Below are positions 1 to 8,310 of a stretch of 64,000 bases of DNA, one piece after another. Source of the DNA: Chitinophaga pinensis (lineage in GTDB: Bacteria; Bacteroidota; Bacteroidia; Chitinophagales; CAIOSU01); contig CAMDKI010000009.1 of the NCBI GenBank assembly GCA_945901065.1, positions 62,001-126,000 of the forward strand, given 5' to 3'. How positions within the stretch are numbered: position 1 is the first letter of the stretch; every line of letters starts with the position of its first letter. A model generated the notes under the pieces. The model ran no database searches. It had not been told where the DNA came from and was given only the letters and a program-made list of their open reading frames with translations. The position numbers and the translations under genes were made by a program.

Positions 1-486
1 CTTGGCAACACCTTCAAGGTAAATAAAAAGAGATTGACCAACTACTACTTCGCTCACGAATCGGCCATTACTGCCACGGAGTTGGGTTGGTGTATGAAAC
101 GTGAAATAAAAAAGACTAATGATTTGGTTGAAACGGGAAAGGCGGCCGAACTAAGGCACACCGCCAAAGAAGCCGATACGGCCCTCGTGAATTACAACAT
201 TGCTATTTTGAAAAGCATTAGTGCTTGGTGTGCGGAGCAAAACATTAAGCTTGTATTGATTACTATGCCCGCTTACAAAACGTATAGCGAGCGTTTGAAT
301 ATTGACCAGTTGAACCTTACCATTAATACCGCACAGCAGGTTGCAAACGAAAACGGTAATGGTATTTACCTAAATTTCTTAAACGACCCCAGGTTTGTGG
401 AAGCAGATTTTTATGATGCCGACCACCTATCTGATATTGGTGCAGAAAAGTTTTCGAAGATATTGAACGACGAGATAAACAAATAG
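1..486 (+). CDS. SGNH-hydrolase-like protein, 3' part only
   Basis: The reading frame is open from base 1 to the TAA at 484-486, so the gene starts before the window and only about 161 C-terminal residues are visible. A TTG at 34 is a possible start codon, but the frame continues upstream of it and the protein is more likely truncated by the window edge. The C-terminus carries the block DADHLSDIGAEKFSKIL, which resembles block V of SGNH/GDSL esterases (catalytic Asp and His, then G-A-x-K-x-S). An LVLITMP strand lies earlier. The nucleophile block would lie outside the window, so substrate and localisation cannot be inferred. Confidence 0.6.
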   Translation, partial: LGNTFKVNKKRLTNYYFAHESAITATELGWCMKREIKKTNDLVETGKAAELRHTAKEADTALVNYNIAILKSISAWCAEQNIKLVLITMPAYKTYSERLNIDQLNLTINTAQQVANENGNGIYLNFLNDPRFVEADFYDADHLSDIGAEKFSKILNDEINK

Positions 487-558
487 GCACAGCCTGTTTG
501 TAAGGCCAATGGCTAGGCACCCAAGCTGCCCACTCTGCCCTGAAACAGCGAGCTTAAC

Positions 559-1128
559 CTACGCCAAACTTTCCCTATTGGCATCCCAGTATTGCATGTT
601 GTGTGCTTCAAACAGCTCCTCGAGATTTTCGGCTCCATGCTCTATTTTATAATCCCGTTCGGCACTCGTGATGGGCAGCAGCCAATAAAACTTAGTTATG
701 CCAGCAACGGTCATTATCTCCATAAACTCTTGAGGCTCGGTGTAAGGCGGCGATACGATGGCATAATCGCACTTGGAATTGTCTTGCCAAGGTTTACCAA
801 AGTTAATGGTGTGGTCTAGTCCCAAACCATCGCCAGTGCGGTGGTATTGTGCGGCGCTGTATAGCAACTCAACTATACTGGTATCCTGTTTACTGGAGAG
901 CATAAATAGCTCCAGCTTGCCGCCGTCTTTTGGATTTGATGTGCCTACGGTGGCATAGCACCAAATATCGTCGGGCTGCTGGGGCTCAAACTCCAATACT
1001 TTAAAGTGCTTACCCAATTCGGCAGCTGGGCCATCTGTAAGGGTAAGCTCAGTGTACTTTTTACCCCAAAACTCAACGTAATGTTTTTTGATGGCCTCAA
1101 AGTATGGACCCTCTTTTATGTTTGCCAT
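559..1128 (-). CDS. Suppressor-of-fused (SUFU) domain protein
   Basis: The 189-residue product resembles the bacterial SUFU-domain family: an ELFMLSSK strand, an HTINFGKPW motif, an SPPY turn and a WLLPITSAERDYK segment, ending in a helical LEELFE stretch. The ATG at 1128 is preferred. The frame stays open upstream to 1272, but that extension reads through tRNA-Leu (it would give MAELVDALDSKSC, a familiar tRNA artefact) and its terminator. Bacterial SUFU proteins are small cytosolic proteins, some proposed as immunity proteins in toxin loci; no toxin gene is visible here. The transcription start must lie in the short gap after the tRNA terminator, or transcription reads through it. Confidence 0.82.
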   Translation of the reverse strand: MANIKEGPYFEAIKKHYVEFWGKKYTELTLTDGPAAELGKHFKVLEFEPQQPDDIWCYATVGTSNPKDGGKLELFMLSSKQDTSIVELLYSAAQYHRTGDGLGLDHTINFGKPWQDNSKCDYAIVSPPYTEPQEFMEIMTVAGITKFYWLLPITSAERDYKIEHGAENLEELFEAHNMQYWDANRESLA

Positions 1129-1159
1129 AGCACAAAATAACGCAATGGTTTTAGGAAAT

Positions 1160-1190
1160 AAAAAAGGCCGCTTCGTAAAACGAAGCGGCC
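1160..1190 (-). terminator. Rho-independent terminator of tRNA-Leu
   Basis: A perfect 10-bp inverted repeat (GGCCGCTTCG / CGAAGCGGCC) with a 5-base loop lies 4 bases after the tRNA 3' end on the minus strand. A run of six T follows on that strand (1165-1160). It should end the tRNA transcript before the SUFU-domain gene. Confidence 0.9.
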
Positions 1191-1194
1191 TTAG

Positions 1195-1278
1195 TACCCG
1201 AAGTCGGAATCGAACCGACACGACCTCACAGTCACAAGATTTTGAATCTAGCGCGTCTACCAGTTCCGCCATCCGGGC
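1195..1278 (-). tRNA. tRNA-Leu (anticodon CAA)
   Basis: Read on the minus strand, the 84-base sequence begins GCCCGGAUGGCGGAA, the usual start of a Bacteroidota leucine tRNA. It has the GGU-A-G-A-C D-loop, the loop UUCAAAA giving anticodon CAA, a variable arm, the T-loop block GGUUCGAUUCC, and an acceptor strand UUCGGGU closing with a G-U pair followed by discriminator A. CCA is not encoded (CTA follows). The anticodon stem has one U-U mismatch at position 28-42 of the standard numbering. The type II length and variable arm fit leucine. Confidence 0.95.
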
Positions 1279-1400
1279 AATTTCCCATCAGCTTACTTTC
1301 ATGCCCAAAGACACAAAACGCACAGCAATTAAAAACCTTTATTAAGAACGGGACGACAAAAGTAATTTAAACTTTGAAATAAGCGAAACGTTATCGCAAA

Positions 1401-2219
1401 TTAATCTTGCTTTATCATGCTATTTGGCGCAACTGCATCATTACCAATGGTAGAATTATGTGGCAATTGGCCTTTTATGTAATCGGCTATTACCGGAAAC
1501 TTCTCTTTGATGATTAAATCCAGGTTGTTGTTGTTGCTCGGCAGGTTCACTATAGCCACATCGCCAGCTATTTGCTTGCCGGTGTAATCAAACACTGAAA
1601 AGTGAATCATCACCTCACGCTCGAAAACGTTGTTGGCCCTGTCCAAGCAATGCTCAAAGTTGGTAACCAAATTAAATTGATTGATGAACAAAAACACCTC
1701 GGTGCCATACTTGTTGTGCAAATACTCTAGCATGGCCACGTTGTGTATTTTCACGTTCATGTAGTTGCGCGCTTCAATCTGGTTCGACGATTTGCTGTTG
1801 CTGGCATTGTCTTGGCCCTTATTGTTGGTGTTCTTTTTAAACACGCCGCCTATGATACCTTTGCCCGTTGGCTCTGGGTCTTCGCCAGTAACCGACGACG
1901 AGGCCATGCTCTTATCAGAAAAGTAGCTGATACCTTTGTAAATGGAGTACAAATCCTTGGCCAAATCGGCAGTGGTATCGGTCAGCATCGTTTTGGTGTT
2001 GTGCGCCGAAAGGATGCGGGCATTGAGGTTCATGTTGAGGCCATACCTAAACTGCTGGCGTACCTCTTTAACATTCAGTTTGTTGTAATCGGCTAAACCT
2101 TGGTCAGAATCGGAGAAGTACATATCCGGGTCGAAGGGAATAACCATTACCGAAGGACCTTGCGCCGCAACCGATAAACCCATAGCAACGCCCAAGAACA
2201 AAAACAGCAACTTTTTCAT
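1401..2219 (-). CDS. Secreted hypothetical protein, downstream of rseP
   Basis: The 272-residue protein starts with a clear signal peptide (MKKLLFLFLGVAMGLSVAAQ), so it is probably exported to the periplasm. I do not recognise the family. Residues 21-105 form a mixed region, residues about 109-150 are a low-complexity Asn/Ser/Lys/Gly linker, and the C-terminal half is predicted alpha/beta with the strands EVFLFINQFNL and EVMIHFSVFDYTGKQIAG. There is no lipobox and no T9SS sorting domain. It starts 15 bases after the rseP stop codon, so it is almost certainly cotranscribed and translationally close to the protease gene. A role in envelope maintenance is only a guess from that position. Confidence 0.7.
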   Translation of the reverse strand: MKKLLFLFLGVAMGLSVAAQGPSVMVIPFDPDMYFSDSDQGLADYNKLNVKEVRQQFRYGLNMNLNARILSAHNTKTMLTDTTADLAKDLYSIYKGISYFSDKSMASSSVTGEDPEPTGKGIIGGVFKKNTNNKGQDNASNSKSSNQIEARNYMNVKIHNVAMLEYLHNKYGTEVFLFINQFNLVTNFEHCLDRANNVFEREVMIHFSVFDYTGKQIAGDVAIVNLPSNNNNLDLIIKEKFPVIADYIKGQLPHNSTIGNDAVAPNSMIKQD

Positions 2220-2234
2220 GTTTGGTGGTGGTTT

Positions 2235-3584
2235 TTAAATGCCAAATGATTTTAAAATATCGTTGCCGAATGCAAACAGCATCAAGCCCAAAATCAAAAT
2301 AATACCCACTTTTTGGGCTCGCTCCATAAATTCTTGGCTCACGGGTTTGCCCTGTATTACCTCAATAACAATGAACATTACGTGGCCGCCATCCAAGGCG
2401 GGTATCGGCAGAAAGTTCATAAATGCGAGGATGAACGAGATAAGGCCCGTTATTTTCCAGAAATGGGCCCAATCCCACTCGCCGCCATAAATGCGGGCTA
2501 TGCCAATGGGGCTTTGCACCGAATCGCGGGCAGGAACCCTACCCGTAGCTATCCACCAAAGGCCTTTGGCGTTGTAATACATAGCCTCTAAACCATCGCG
2601 GGTACCCCACGCCAGTGCTTGCCCAAAGGTATATGGCTTAGCGTATGGCTCGTATAGTTTTTTGGGGTCAGGTCCCGGTTGAAAGCCCAATGCACCACTT
2701 TCTATCGAGTCGGTGTGCAAGGTTACCAGTTGGCCATCGCGAAGCACTACTACATCGGCAGCCAAACTATCATACTCGGCAAGCAGTTGCTTCAAATCGC
2801 CGAATACCGTTACCGGCTTGCCGTTTATTGAGGTGATTACATCGCCCTTTTTTAAGCCCATTTTATAGGCTTGGGTTTCGTGGCCCTCGCCCACAAACTG
2901 CACCACACTATCCACGTAGCTTTCAAAGTTTTCAAGGCCTATTAAGCCCGTCCGCGATTGCTTTAGCTCTTCAAAAACGTTATTCGGAAACTGTATAGTA
3001 GGCAGCGTGTCGCCATCCCTTACCACGGTTATAGCCGGAGCAAACAATAGTTTTTGCGAAATCAAATCTTCTACCCTAATAATCGGATTGCCGTTGATGG
3101 CTACAATATGGTCGCCCGATTTGAGGCCGTACCGCTGCGCTAAATCGTAGGCGTAAATGCCCTGTGGTATAAGTGCAGGTTGTATGTACGTTTTTTTGAA
3201 CTGCAACTGCACAAACGTAAATATGATGATGCCCAACAGCACGTTCATGATAATGCCGCCCATCATCACTATCAAACGCTGCCAGGCTGGCTTGGTGCGG
3301 AACTCCCAAGGCTGTGGCTCGCTGGCCAACTGCTCTAGGTCCATCGACTCATCTACCATACCGCTTATCTTCACATAGCCGCCCAAAGGGAACCAGCCTA
3401 TGCCATACTCCGTATCGCCTATCTTTTTACTGAATAGCTTAATGCCGTTGAAATCGAAAAAAACGTAAAATTTCTCGACCCTAATACCAAAGGCACGTGC
3501 CGCCAAATAGTGGCCCAGCTCGTGTATAAAAACCAGTAGGCCCAAACCCAGTAGCAATTGTGCCACCATTATAACTATTCCCAT
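2235..3584 (-). CDS. rseP: RseP-type site-2 zinc metalloprotease (M50 family)
   Basis: The product is an inner-membrane site-2 protease that cleaves transmembrane segments, classically anti-sigma factors in envelope stress. The first membrane helix carries the zinc motif HELGH at residues 21-25. A second helix near residue 110 begins MGGIIMNVLLGIIIF. Two PDZ regions follow (about 140-200 and 230-300, the second containing KKGDVITSINGKPV). The C-terminal helices carry the third zinc ligand in NFLPIPALDGGH (Asp at about 398). The 449-residue length with two PDZ domains is usual for the family. The gene is the first of a two-gene unit with the secreted protein at 1401-2219. Its actual target is not visible in the window. 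Confidence 0.93.
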   Translation of the reverse strand: MGIVIMVAQLLLGLGLLVFIHELGHYLAARAFGIRVEKFYVFFDFNGIKLFSKKIGDTEYGIGWFPLGGYVKISGMVDESMDLEQLASEPQPWEFRTKPAWQRLIVMMGGIIMNVLLGIIIFTFVQLQFKKTYIQPALIPQGIYAYDLAQRYGLKSGDHIVAINGNPIIRVEDLISQKLLFAPAITVVRDGDTLPTIQFPNNVFEELKQSRTGLIGLENFESYVDSVVQFVGEGHETQAYKMGLKKGDVITSINGKPVTVFGDLKQLLAEYDSLAADVVVLRDGQLVTLHTDSIESGALGFQPGPDPKKLYEPYAKPYTFGQALAWGTRDGLEAMYYNAKGLWWIATGRVPARDSVQSPIGIARIYGGEWDWAHFWKITGLISFILAFMNFLPIPALDGGHVMFIVIEVIQGKPVSQEFMERAQKVGIILILGLMLFAFGNDILKSFGI

Positions 3585-3761
3585 ATGCTACTTAATGCGT
3601 TATCATTAATTGTTGCAAAAATACCCTTTTTTGAGACACAAGACGCAAGACACAAGACACAAGACTTTTTGAGGTACGATGTACGAGGTACGAAGTACGA
3701 TTGTGTTGAATGTTCAATGCCTAATTTTCAACGCGCCTGCCGGCGTGCAGGTTTTTAATTT
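3585..3761. repeat. Short tandem and palindromic intergenic repeats
   Basis: Between the two minus-strand genes lie tandem units of ACAAGAC (about 3638-3665), units based on GTACGA (about 3674-3700), and the palindromic CGCCTGCCGGCGTGCAGG (about 3734-3751). An AT-rich stretch at about 3756-3782 recurs with one difference at about 10335-10360. I see no gene here. Confidence 0.55.
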
Positions 3762-5252
3762 TCAATTTTGAATTTTTAATTTATCCGCAATTCCGCGGTC
3801 ATTGCTCAACCTCGGCACTTTGTTTTGTCCGCCCAGCTTACCTTGGCTCTTCATGTAATCAATAAAAGCCCCTTTTTGCAGTGGGGTTATTTTTAGTGGC
3901 TGCAATACGCTGCCGGTTATCAAATCTTTATAGTAAATGTTGAGGGCTTGCATTTGTTCGTCGAGTAGCTGCGCCAGATATTGCATATCCGCTGGCGGTT
4001 GCTCAAACTCTACCAACCACTCATGGTAGGGCAGCTCCGTGCCCGCATCCACCATCGGTGCCACGGTGTATTCGGTTATTTTGGCGCCTGTTTGCTGGGC
4101 GGCTTGCAGCATGGCTTGCTCCACCTCCTCCCCTATTACGTGCTCGCCAAATGCTGATATGTAGTGCTTTATGCGGCCCGTAACCACCAAGCGGTAAGGC
4201 TTAGTGCTCACAAACTTTACCGTATCGCCAATGCTGTAGCCCCACAGGCCAGCATTGCTATTAATAATGAGGGCATAGTTTACACCCAATTGCACATCCT
4301 TCAAACTTATTCGTGTTGGGCTTTCGTTGAAATATTCATTGGCGGGCACAAACTCAAAGAATATGCCAGAATTTACATTCAGCAGCAGACCGGGTTCGGT
4401 TTGGGTGTCTTGGTAGGCAATAAACCCCTCCGAAGCGGGGTACGTCTCCACCGAAGGCAACGATTTACCAATGCTCTGCTCCAGCTTGGCGCGGTACGGC
4501 TCGTAGTTTACGCCGCCATATACAAACACCTTAAAATTGGGGAAGATGTCCTTTATCGGTTTGCCCGTGCGCGCCTGTAGCCTATCAAAATACATCTGCA
4601 CCCAGGGCGGTATGCCGCTTATTAGGGTAAGGTCTTTGCTTATGGTCTCTTCCACTATTTGGTCCAGCTTGGCCTCCCAATCGTCCATGCAATTGGTTTC
4701 CCAGCTCGGCACTTGGTTGCCCTTTAGGTAGGCCGGTATCTCGTGGTTTACAATGCCGCTCAGGCGGCCCGTATGTATACCGTTTACCACGGACAGCTCG
4801 GGGCTGCCCGAAAGGAAAATCAATTGCCCATCCATGATGTTGTATTGGCCCGTTTCGGCCATATATAGCATCATGGCCGTTTGTGCGCTATAAAAGTGGT
4901 TGCCCACGCTATCTTTGGTAATGGGTATGTACTTGGTGCCGCTGGTGGTGCCGCTGGTTTTGGCCAGGTACTTGGGCTTGCCCGGCCAAGTAACATCCGC
5001 CTCGCCGTGCTTAATGCGCTCAAAGTACGGCTTTAGTTGCTCGTAGTCGGCAATGGACACGCGCTGCTTAAAGTCTTCGTAGGTTTTGATACTTGCAAAA
5101 TCGTGGTCTTTGCCGAACGCGGTGTATTGGGCCTTCTTTATTATTTGTTGAAAAATCGCCTCTTGGCTCTCAATAGGCCGCGCACTCCATTGCCGCACCT
5201 TGCGAGCGACGTAGTTAGCGTATGGACGGATAAGAAGTGCTTTTAAACCCAA
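3762..5252 (-). CDS. GH3-family acyl-adenylating protein
   Basis: The 496-residue protein belongs to the GH3 (auxin-responsive promoter) family of ANL-superfamily adenylating enzymes. The ATP-binding motif is AKTSGTTSGTKYIPIT (about 98-112), and a later motif has VETYPASEGFIAYQ. The mid-domain VTGRIKHYISAFGEHVIGEE matches the family hinge and C-terminal region. Plant members join amino acids to jasmonate or auxin; bacterial substrates are not established, so only adenylation of a carboxylate can be proposed. No ATG is available at the conserved N-terminus (M-G-L-K). The start is TTG at 5252-5250, which matches where related proteins begin. Confidence 0.85.
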   Translation of the reverse strand: MGLKALLIRPYANYVARKVRQWSARPIESQEAIFQQIIKKAQYTAFGKDHDFASIKTYEDFKQRVSIADYEQLKPYFERIKHGEADVTWPGKPKYLAKTSGTTSGTKYIPITKDSVGNHFYSAQTAMMLYMAETGQYNIMDGQLIFLSGSPELSVVNGIHTGRLSGIVNHEIPAYLKGNQVPSWETNCMDDWEAKLDQIVEETISKDLTLISGIPPWVQMYFDRLQARTGKPIKDIFPNFKVFVYGGVNYEPYRAKLEQSIGKSLPSVETYPASEGFIAYQDTQTEPGLLLNVNSGIFFEFVPANEYFNESPTRISLKDVQLGVNYALIINSNAGLWGYSIGDTVKFVSTKPYRLVVTGRIKHYISAFGEHVIGEEVEQAMLQAAQQTGAKITEYTVAPMVDAGTELPYHEWLVEFEQPPADMQYLAQLLDEQMQALNIYYKDLITGSVLQPLKITPLQKGAFIDYMKSQGKLGGQNKVPRLSNDRGIADKLKIQN

Positions 5253-5259
5253 GGTTGTT

Positions 5260-5294
5260 GATGTGCTGATGTGCTAATGTGCTAATGTACCGAT
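5260..5294. repeat. GATGTGCTAAT-type tandem repeat
   Basis: Three near-copies of the 10-base unit GATGTGCTAAT/GTGCTAATGT, ending in GTACCGAT, lie directly upstream of the GH3 gene. The reverse complement of the same unit forms a longer array at 47574-47666, so this is a dispersed intergenic repeat family, here in two orientations. Confidence 0.6.
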
Positions 5295-5451
5295 TGTAAA
5301 TATAGCTATCGCTGCCTTTGGGTGTGGTGGGGTTTATGCACGGGGGTGGTGTGGGAAAAGTGGGGGGATTGCTTGGTGTTATTTTGTAGTCTAGCCTAAG
5401 GCAAGACTGCAAAATAATTGGCTATAGCCATGAGGCTTTTGAAGAAATTTA

Positions 5452-6603
5452 CTAAATGGTAACAGTAGCTGCTGGAGCAACTGCATTTAATGGCGGATGA
5501 GAATAATTAACAAGCATATCAATTATCAACCTTTCGAAAATTTCTACCAACCTTTCAATAGATTCTGTTTTCGCCACAATAGCGCGTAAACTGTGTGTAA
5601 TTAAATTCCGGATATCATATATCAAATCCGCTAAAATTGAGTGAGACGACACAATGCCAATTTCCGTGTAAAGTATATTGCATTCTGCTCTAAAATCAAG
5701 TTGAATTCTTTCATCGATTATGGTCTTATTAAAAACTTCTCTAATTAAAACTCGTTCCTTAGAAAGATTATTGATGGATTCTTTGAAATCATTTTTAAAA
5801 AGTTTTTTATCAATGTACTTCGTTAGTTGGGATTCAAACTGAAAATCAAATTCTACTTGCATATATTGTTCAATAACTTGGTATAACAATACAAACCGCG
5901 CGATATGGCTTTCTGTTTGCAACAAGTGTTCATTGAATAAAGCATTGAGATAAGGATCACTAGTGATTTTTACTTGGGACTTTTGAAGGCTAACCCTCTT
6001 TCTCTCACAACGCATATGGTTAATAAATTCGGCTCGTTTATATACCTGCTTTGCGGCTATTGATTTCCTATGTAAATTATATCCATATGAATAAGATGAC
6101 AAAAGGTAATTTTCTATATCAAAGTTTGTCAGTTTATCCGTAAAATCTTTCGAAAGTAAGCAAATCATAACGTTTCCAAACAAATCTGAGAGCTTATAAT
6201 ACTCAAGACTATATTGACCATTTATTGTAACTATAATTTCTTTTAGCATTTTTGAATACGCAATAAATTTATAGTTATTTAAATTTTTATAATTAGTGTA
6301 ATCATTTTCATTTGATTCAAGAATTGCAATTGGAAAAATCCATCCAGCCCTTTCGGATAAGCCATCAAGAAAAATTTCAAAAACATCATTTTCAGCATTT
6401 AAATAAGGGTTTTCGAAAAGAAAAATTTGAAATCTATCAATATCCCACTTGGATGATGTAATTGGTATGTATTCAATGCGTAGTGAAATATCTCCACTGC
6501 TGCTCTTGACTTCAAAATATCGTTCTTCCGAACTCTCGACATATTCAAGAACATCCAAAACAATAGTTGCTGATGAATCACTTTCAATAAATTTAACAGG
6601 CAT
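5452..6603 (-). CDS. HEPN-like protein, second gene of an accessory cassette
   Basis: The 383-residue protein is not one I can name. Its C-terminal third is all-helical and contains ARFVLLYQVIEQYMQ followed, about 100 residues on, by LIYDIRNLITHSLRAI. The spacing R332-x4-H337 and the preceding hydrophobic helix match the catalytic RxxxxH signature of HEPN ribonuclease domains in toxins and defence proteins. The N-terminal 200 residues look alpha/beta and have no motif I recognise. It begins 3 bases after the stop codon of the DGLQR gene, so the pair is one operon. Base use is visibly AT-rich (many AAA, ATT and TTA codons) compared with the genes on either side, which suggests transfer. HEPN identity is inferred from motif and context only. 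Confidence 0.72.
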   Translation of the reverse strand: MPVKFIESDSSATIVLDVLEYVESSEERYFEVKSSSGDISLRIEYIPITSSKWDIDRFQIFLFENPYLNAENDVFEIFLDGLSERAGWIFPIAILESNENDYTNYKNLNNYKFIAYSKMLKEIIVTINGQYSLEYYKLSDLFGNVMICLLSKDFTDKLTNFDIENYLLSSYSYGYNLHRKSIAAKQVYKRAEFINHMRCERKRVSLQKSQVKITSDPYLNALFNEHLLQTESHIARFVLLYQVIEQYMQVEFDFQFESQLTKYIDKKLFKNDFKESINNLSKERVLIREVFNKTIIDERIQLDFRAECNILYTEIGIVSSHSILADLIYDIRNLITHSLRAIVAKTESIERLVEIFERLIIDMLVNYSHPPLNAVAPAATVTI

Positions 6604-6606
6604 ATC

Positions 6607-7779
6607 TTACTGAGTTTTTCTTTCGTATTGCTGATATGCTTCCGTTATTGCGTTTCCTATATTCAAATAAGCATCTGATTTTGAATCAAACAATTCTCGA
6701 AAAAACAAATGGAAGTATAATCGCTGGTCATTACCAATTTTTTTAGCGATTATTTTAATGCTATCCAATTTAATCAATAAATTATTTATATCTTCTTGGG
6801 CATTGTTAAAATTGATATCATTAATCAGGTCCCTAACTCCAGTAACATCTTTAACTCCTTTAAAATCAATTAATTTACCAATTGCCGAACCAAAACCTGT
6901 CATAACTTGTGACTTGTTGAAGATTTTCAATGTATTTTTCCCAAAGGGTTGTCCACTTAGTTTCCCGTCTAAATTAGTTTCGTCAAAAGTCAGATTCTCG
7001 CTTAAATTAACGATTTTTTTAACAAAGGAATCATATGCAGTTAAATATTCAATAAATAAATCTTTATCCTTATTTTCAACTGCTAGTTTCTCTAAACTTT
7101 TTATATTGTCAAGAATATCCGTCCTATCAATTGTTAAGAAGTCCCTATCCAAGTATGAGGTAAAACCTTGTATTATGTCTCTAAAATTATATTCTCCAAG
7201 CTCATTAGGTGTTTCCCCTTCAACCTCTTTAATCAATCTTATTCCGTTTACACCAGTATCAATATAGTCTGAATAAATTATTTCTATTTGATGCCTACTC
7301 GACATTGCGGTTTGTCCAGTATTCAAAGTTAACATGCGGTATAGAATACCTAATTTATTTATACCTATGTATATTTCAATCCTAAGTTTTCTGGCTAAAA
7401 TGACATCCTTTTCCGGGTCCCCGAATTCGTTAATTTCATTTACTAATTCCCTAATCGTATAAGTTCTTTGTAGACCATCAAGAATGATAAGTTTATCATT
7501 ATTTTCTACTACAATATCAATCAAGTCGCTATCTTCAACCTCTTCCTTTGGCCTTGCATCTATACTTAAAGCCAACACAATCGGTGGTACAACACAACCT
7601 AGCCTTAAGTCGGTTTTAAGTAAACTATAAACAGTCGAAGATGATTTAACTCTTCGTCTTTGAAAATGATTTTTATCTAATATTTTTGAAGAAAGAGCGA
7701 AATACTCTCCAATTGTTGTTTCAATAAGAAGGTTAAGTGAATCAATTCGATTATCGTAAATTTTATGTCTGATTTCCAT
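6607..7779 (-). CDS. DGLQR-motif (ParB/DGQHR-like) protein, first gene of the cassette
   Basis: The 390-residue protein has the features of the ParB/sulfiredoxin-like DGQHR/DUF262 group: VVPPIVLALS (about 63-72), then KLIILDGLQRTYTIREL with D101-G-L-Q-R105, then LTLNTGQTAMSSRHQIEIIY (about 151-170), which resembles the LNxxQ turn of that group. In related proteins the DGQxR motif lies in a nucleotide-binding or nuclease pocket used in DNA modification or restriction (for example DndB, GmrSD). No partner nuclease domain is fused here; the C-terminal 200 residues are helical. It is followed after 3 bases by the HEPN-like gene. AT-rich composition sets both apart from the neighbours. Exact family and substrate are unknown. 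Confidence 0.75.
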   Translation of the reverse strand: MEIRHKIYDNRIDSLNLLIETTIGEYFALSSKILDKNHFQRRRVKSSSTVYSLLKTDLRLGCVVPPIVLALSIDARPKEEVEDSDLIDIVVENNDKLIILDGLQRTYTIRELVNEINEFGDPEKDVILARKLRIEIYIGINKLGILYRMLTLNTGQTAMSSRHQIEIIYSDYIDTGVNGIRLIKEVEGETPNELGEYNFRDIIQGFTSYLDRDFLTIDRTDILDNIKSLEKLAVENKDKDLFIEYLTAYDSFVKKIVNLSENLTFDETNLDGKLSGQPFGKNTLKIFNKSQVMTGFGSAIGKLIDFKGVKDVTGVRDLINDINFNNAQEDINNLLIKLDSIKIIAKKIGNDQRLYFHLFFRELFDSKSDAYLNIGNAITEAYQQYERKTQ

Positions 7780-8310
7780 GTTTTATTATTTATCTAAACT
7801 TATGACAAAATTATGCTTAGTCAATACAAATATAATTTTTCGTTTTGAACTATTTTCAATATTCTAAAAATACAGCTTCATTATTCAACATATACCCCAC
7901 CCAACCTCGCGCAAGCATCTACTTATATATACCATGCAGCAAGCATCCGCTTGCATTTTTCGCCATAAACGGAAACAGTGTGGGAGATAAAATCTCAATT
8001 TCGCAAAAGTAGTTGAGCAGTCCAATAGACTTCAATGCTCGGCCCAGCAGCCCACGCGCGCACCCTTCGATCTCGTTTCAAACGAGACTCAGGATGAAAT
8101 GCCCTCCTTTCTCGTTTCAAACGAGACAAGATGAAATGCTCTTATTCAAGCCCTTTGGCAACCCGCATGGTGCGCTAAGATTAATGTTACGTGCCACCAC
8201 ATTAAACCTAAAGGCTTAAGACAGCATAGAAGGATTGTCAACCGATCAACCCTCGCCCGAGGCGAGGCAAGCATTAACCCTCGCCCGAGGCGAGGCAAGC
8301 ATCAACCAAT
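7780..8310. repeat. Gene-free region with palindromic and direct repeats
   Basis: This 531-base stretch holds no convincing gene. Its left part is AT-rich and contains the presumed promoter of the cassette. The palindrome TCTCGTTTCAAACGAGA occurs at 8071-8087 and 8110-8126, each time followed by a shared tail ending in GATGAAATGC. A 28-base unit built on CTCGCCCGAGGCGAG is repeated head to tail at 8248-8275 and 8276-8303. The core of that unit recurs inverted at 55618-55632. The small open frame across this region is composed of repeats. Confidence 0.6.

Noticed and set aside
1129-1272. N-terminal extension of the SUFU gene starting MAELVDALDSKSC
   Set aside because: It is translated from tRNA-Leu and its terminator. 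The real start is ATG 1128.
8013-8219. 68-codon open frame on the plus strand
   Set aside because: It covers the TCTCGTTTC repeats, has no start signal, and its translation is repetitive.
7780-8303. CRISPR array
   Set aside because: The repeats are two copies each, adjacent or without uniform spacers, and no cas genes are present.
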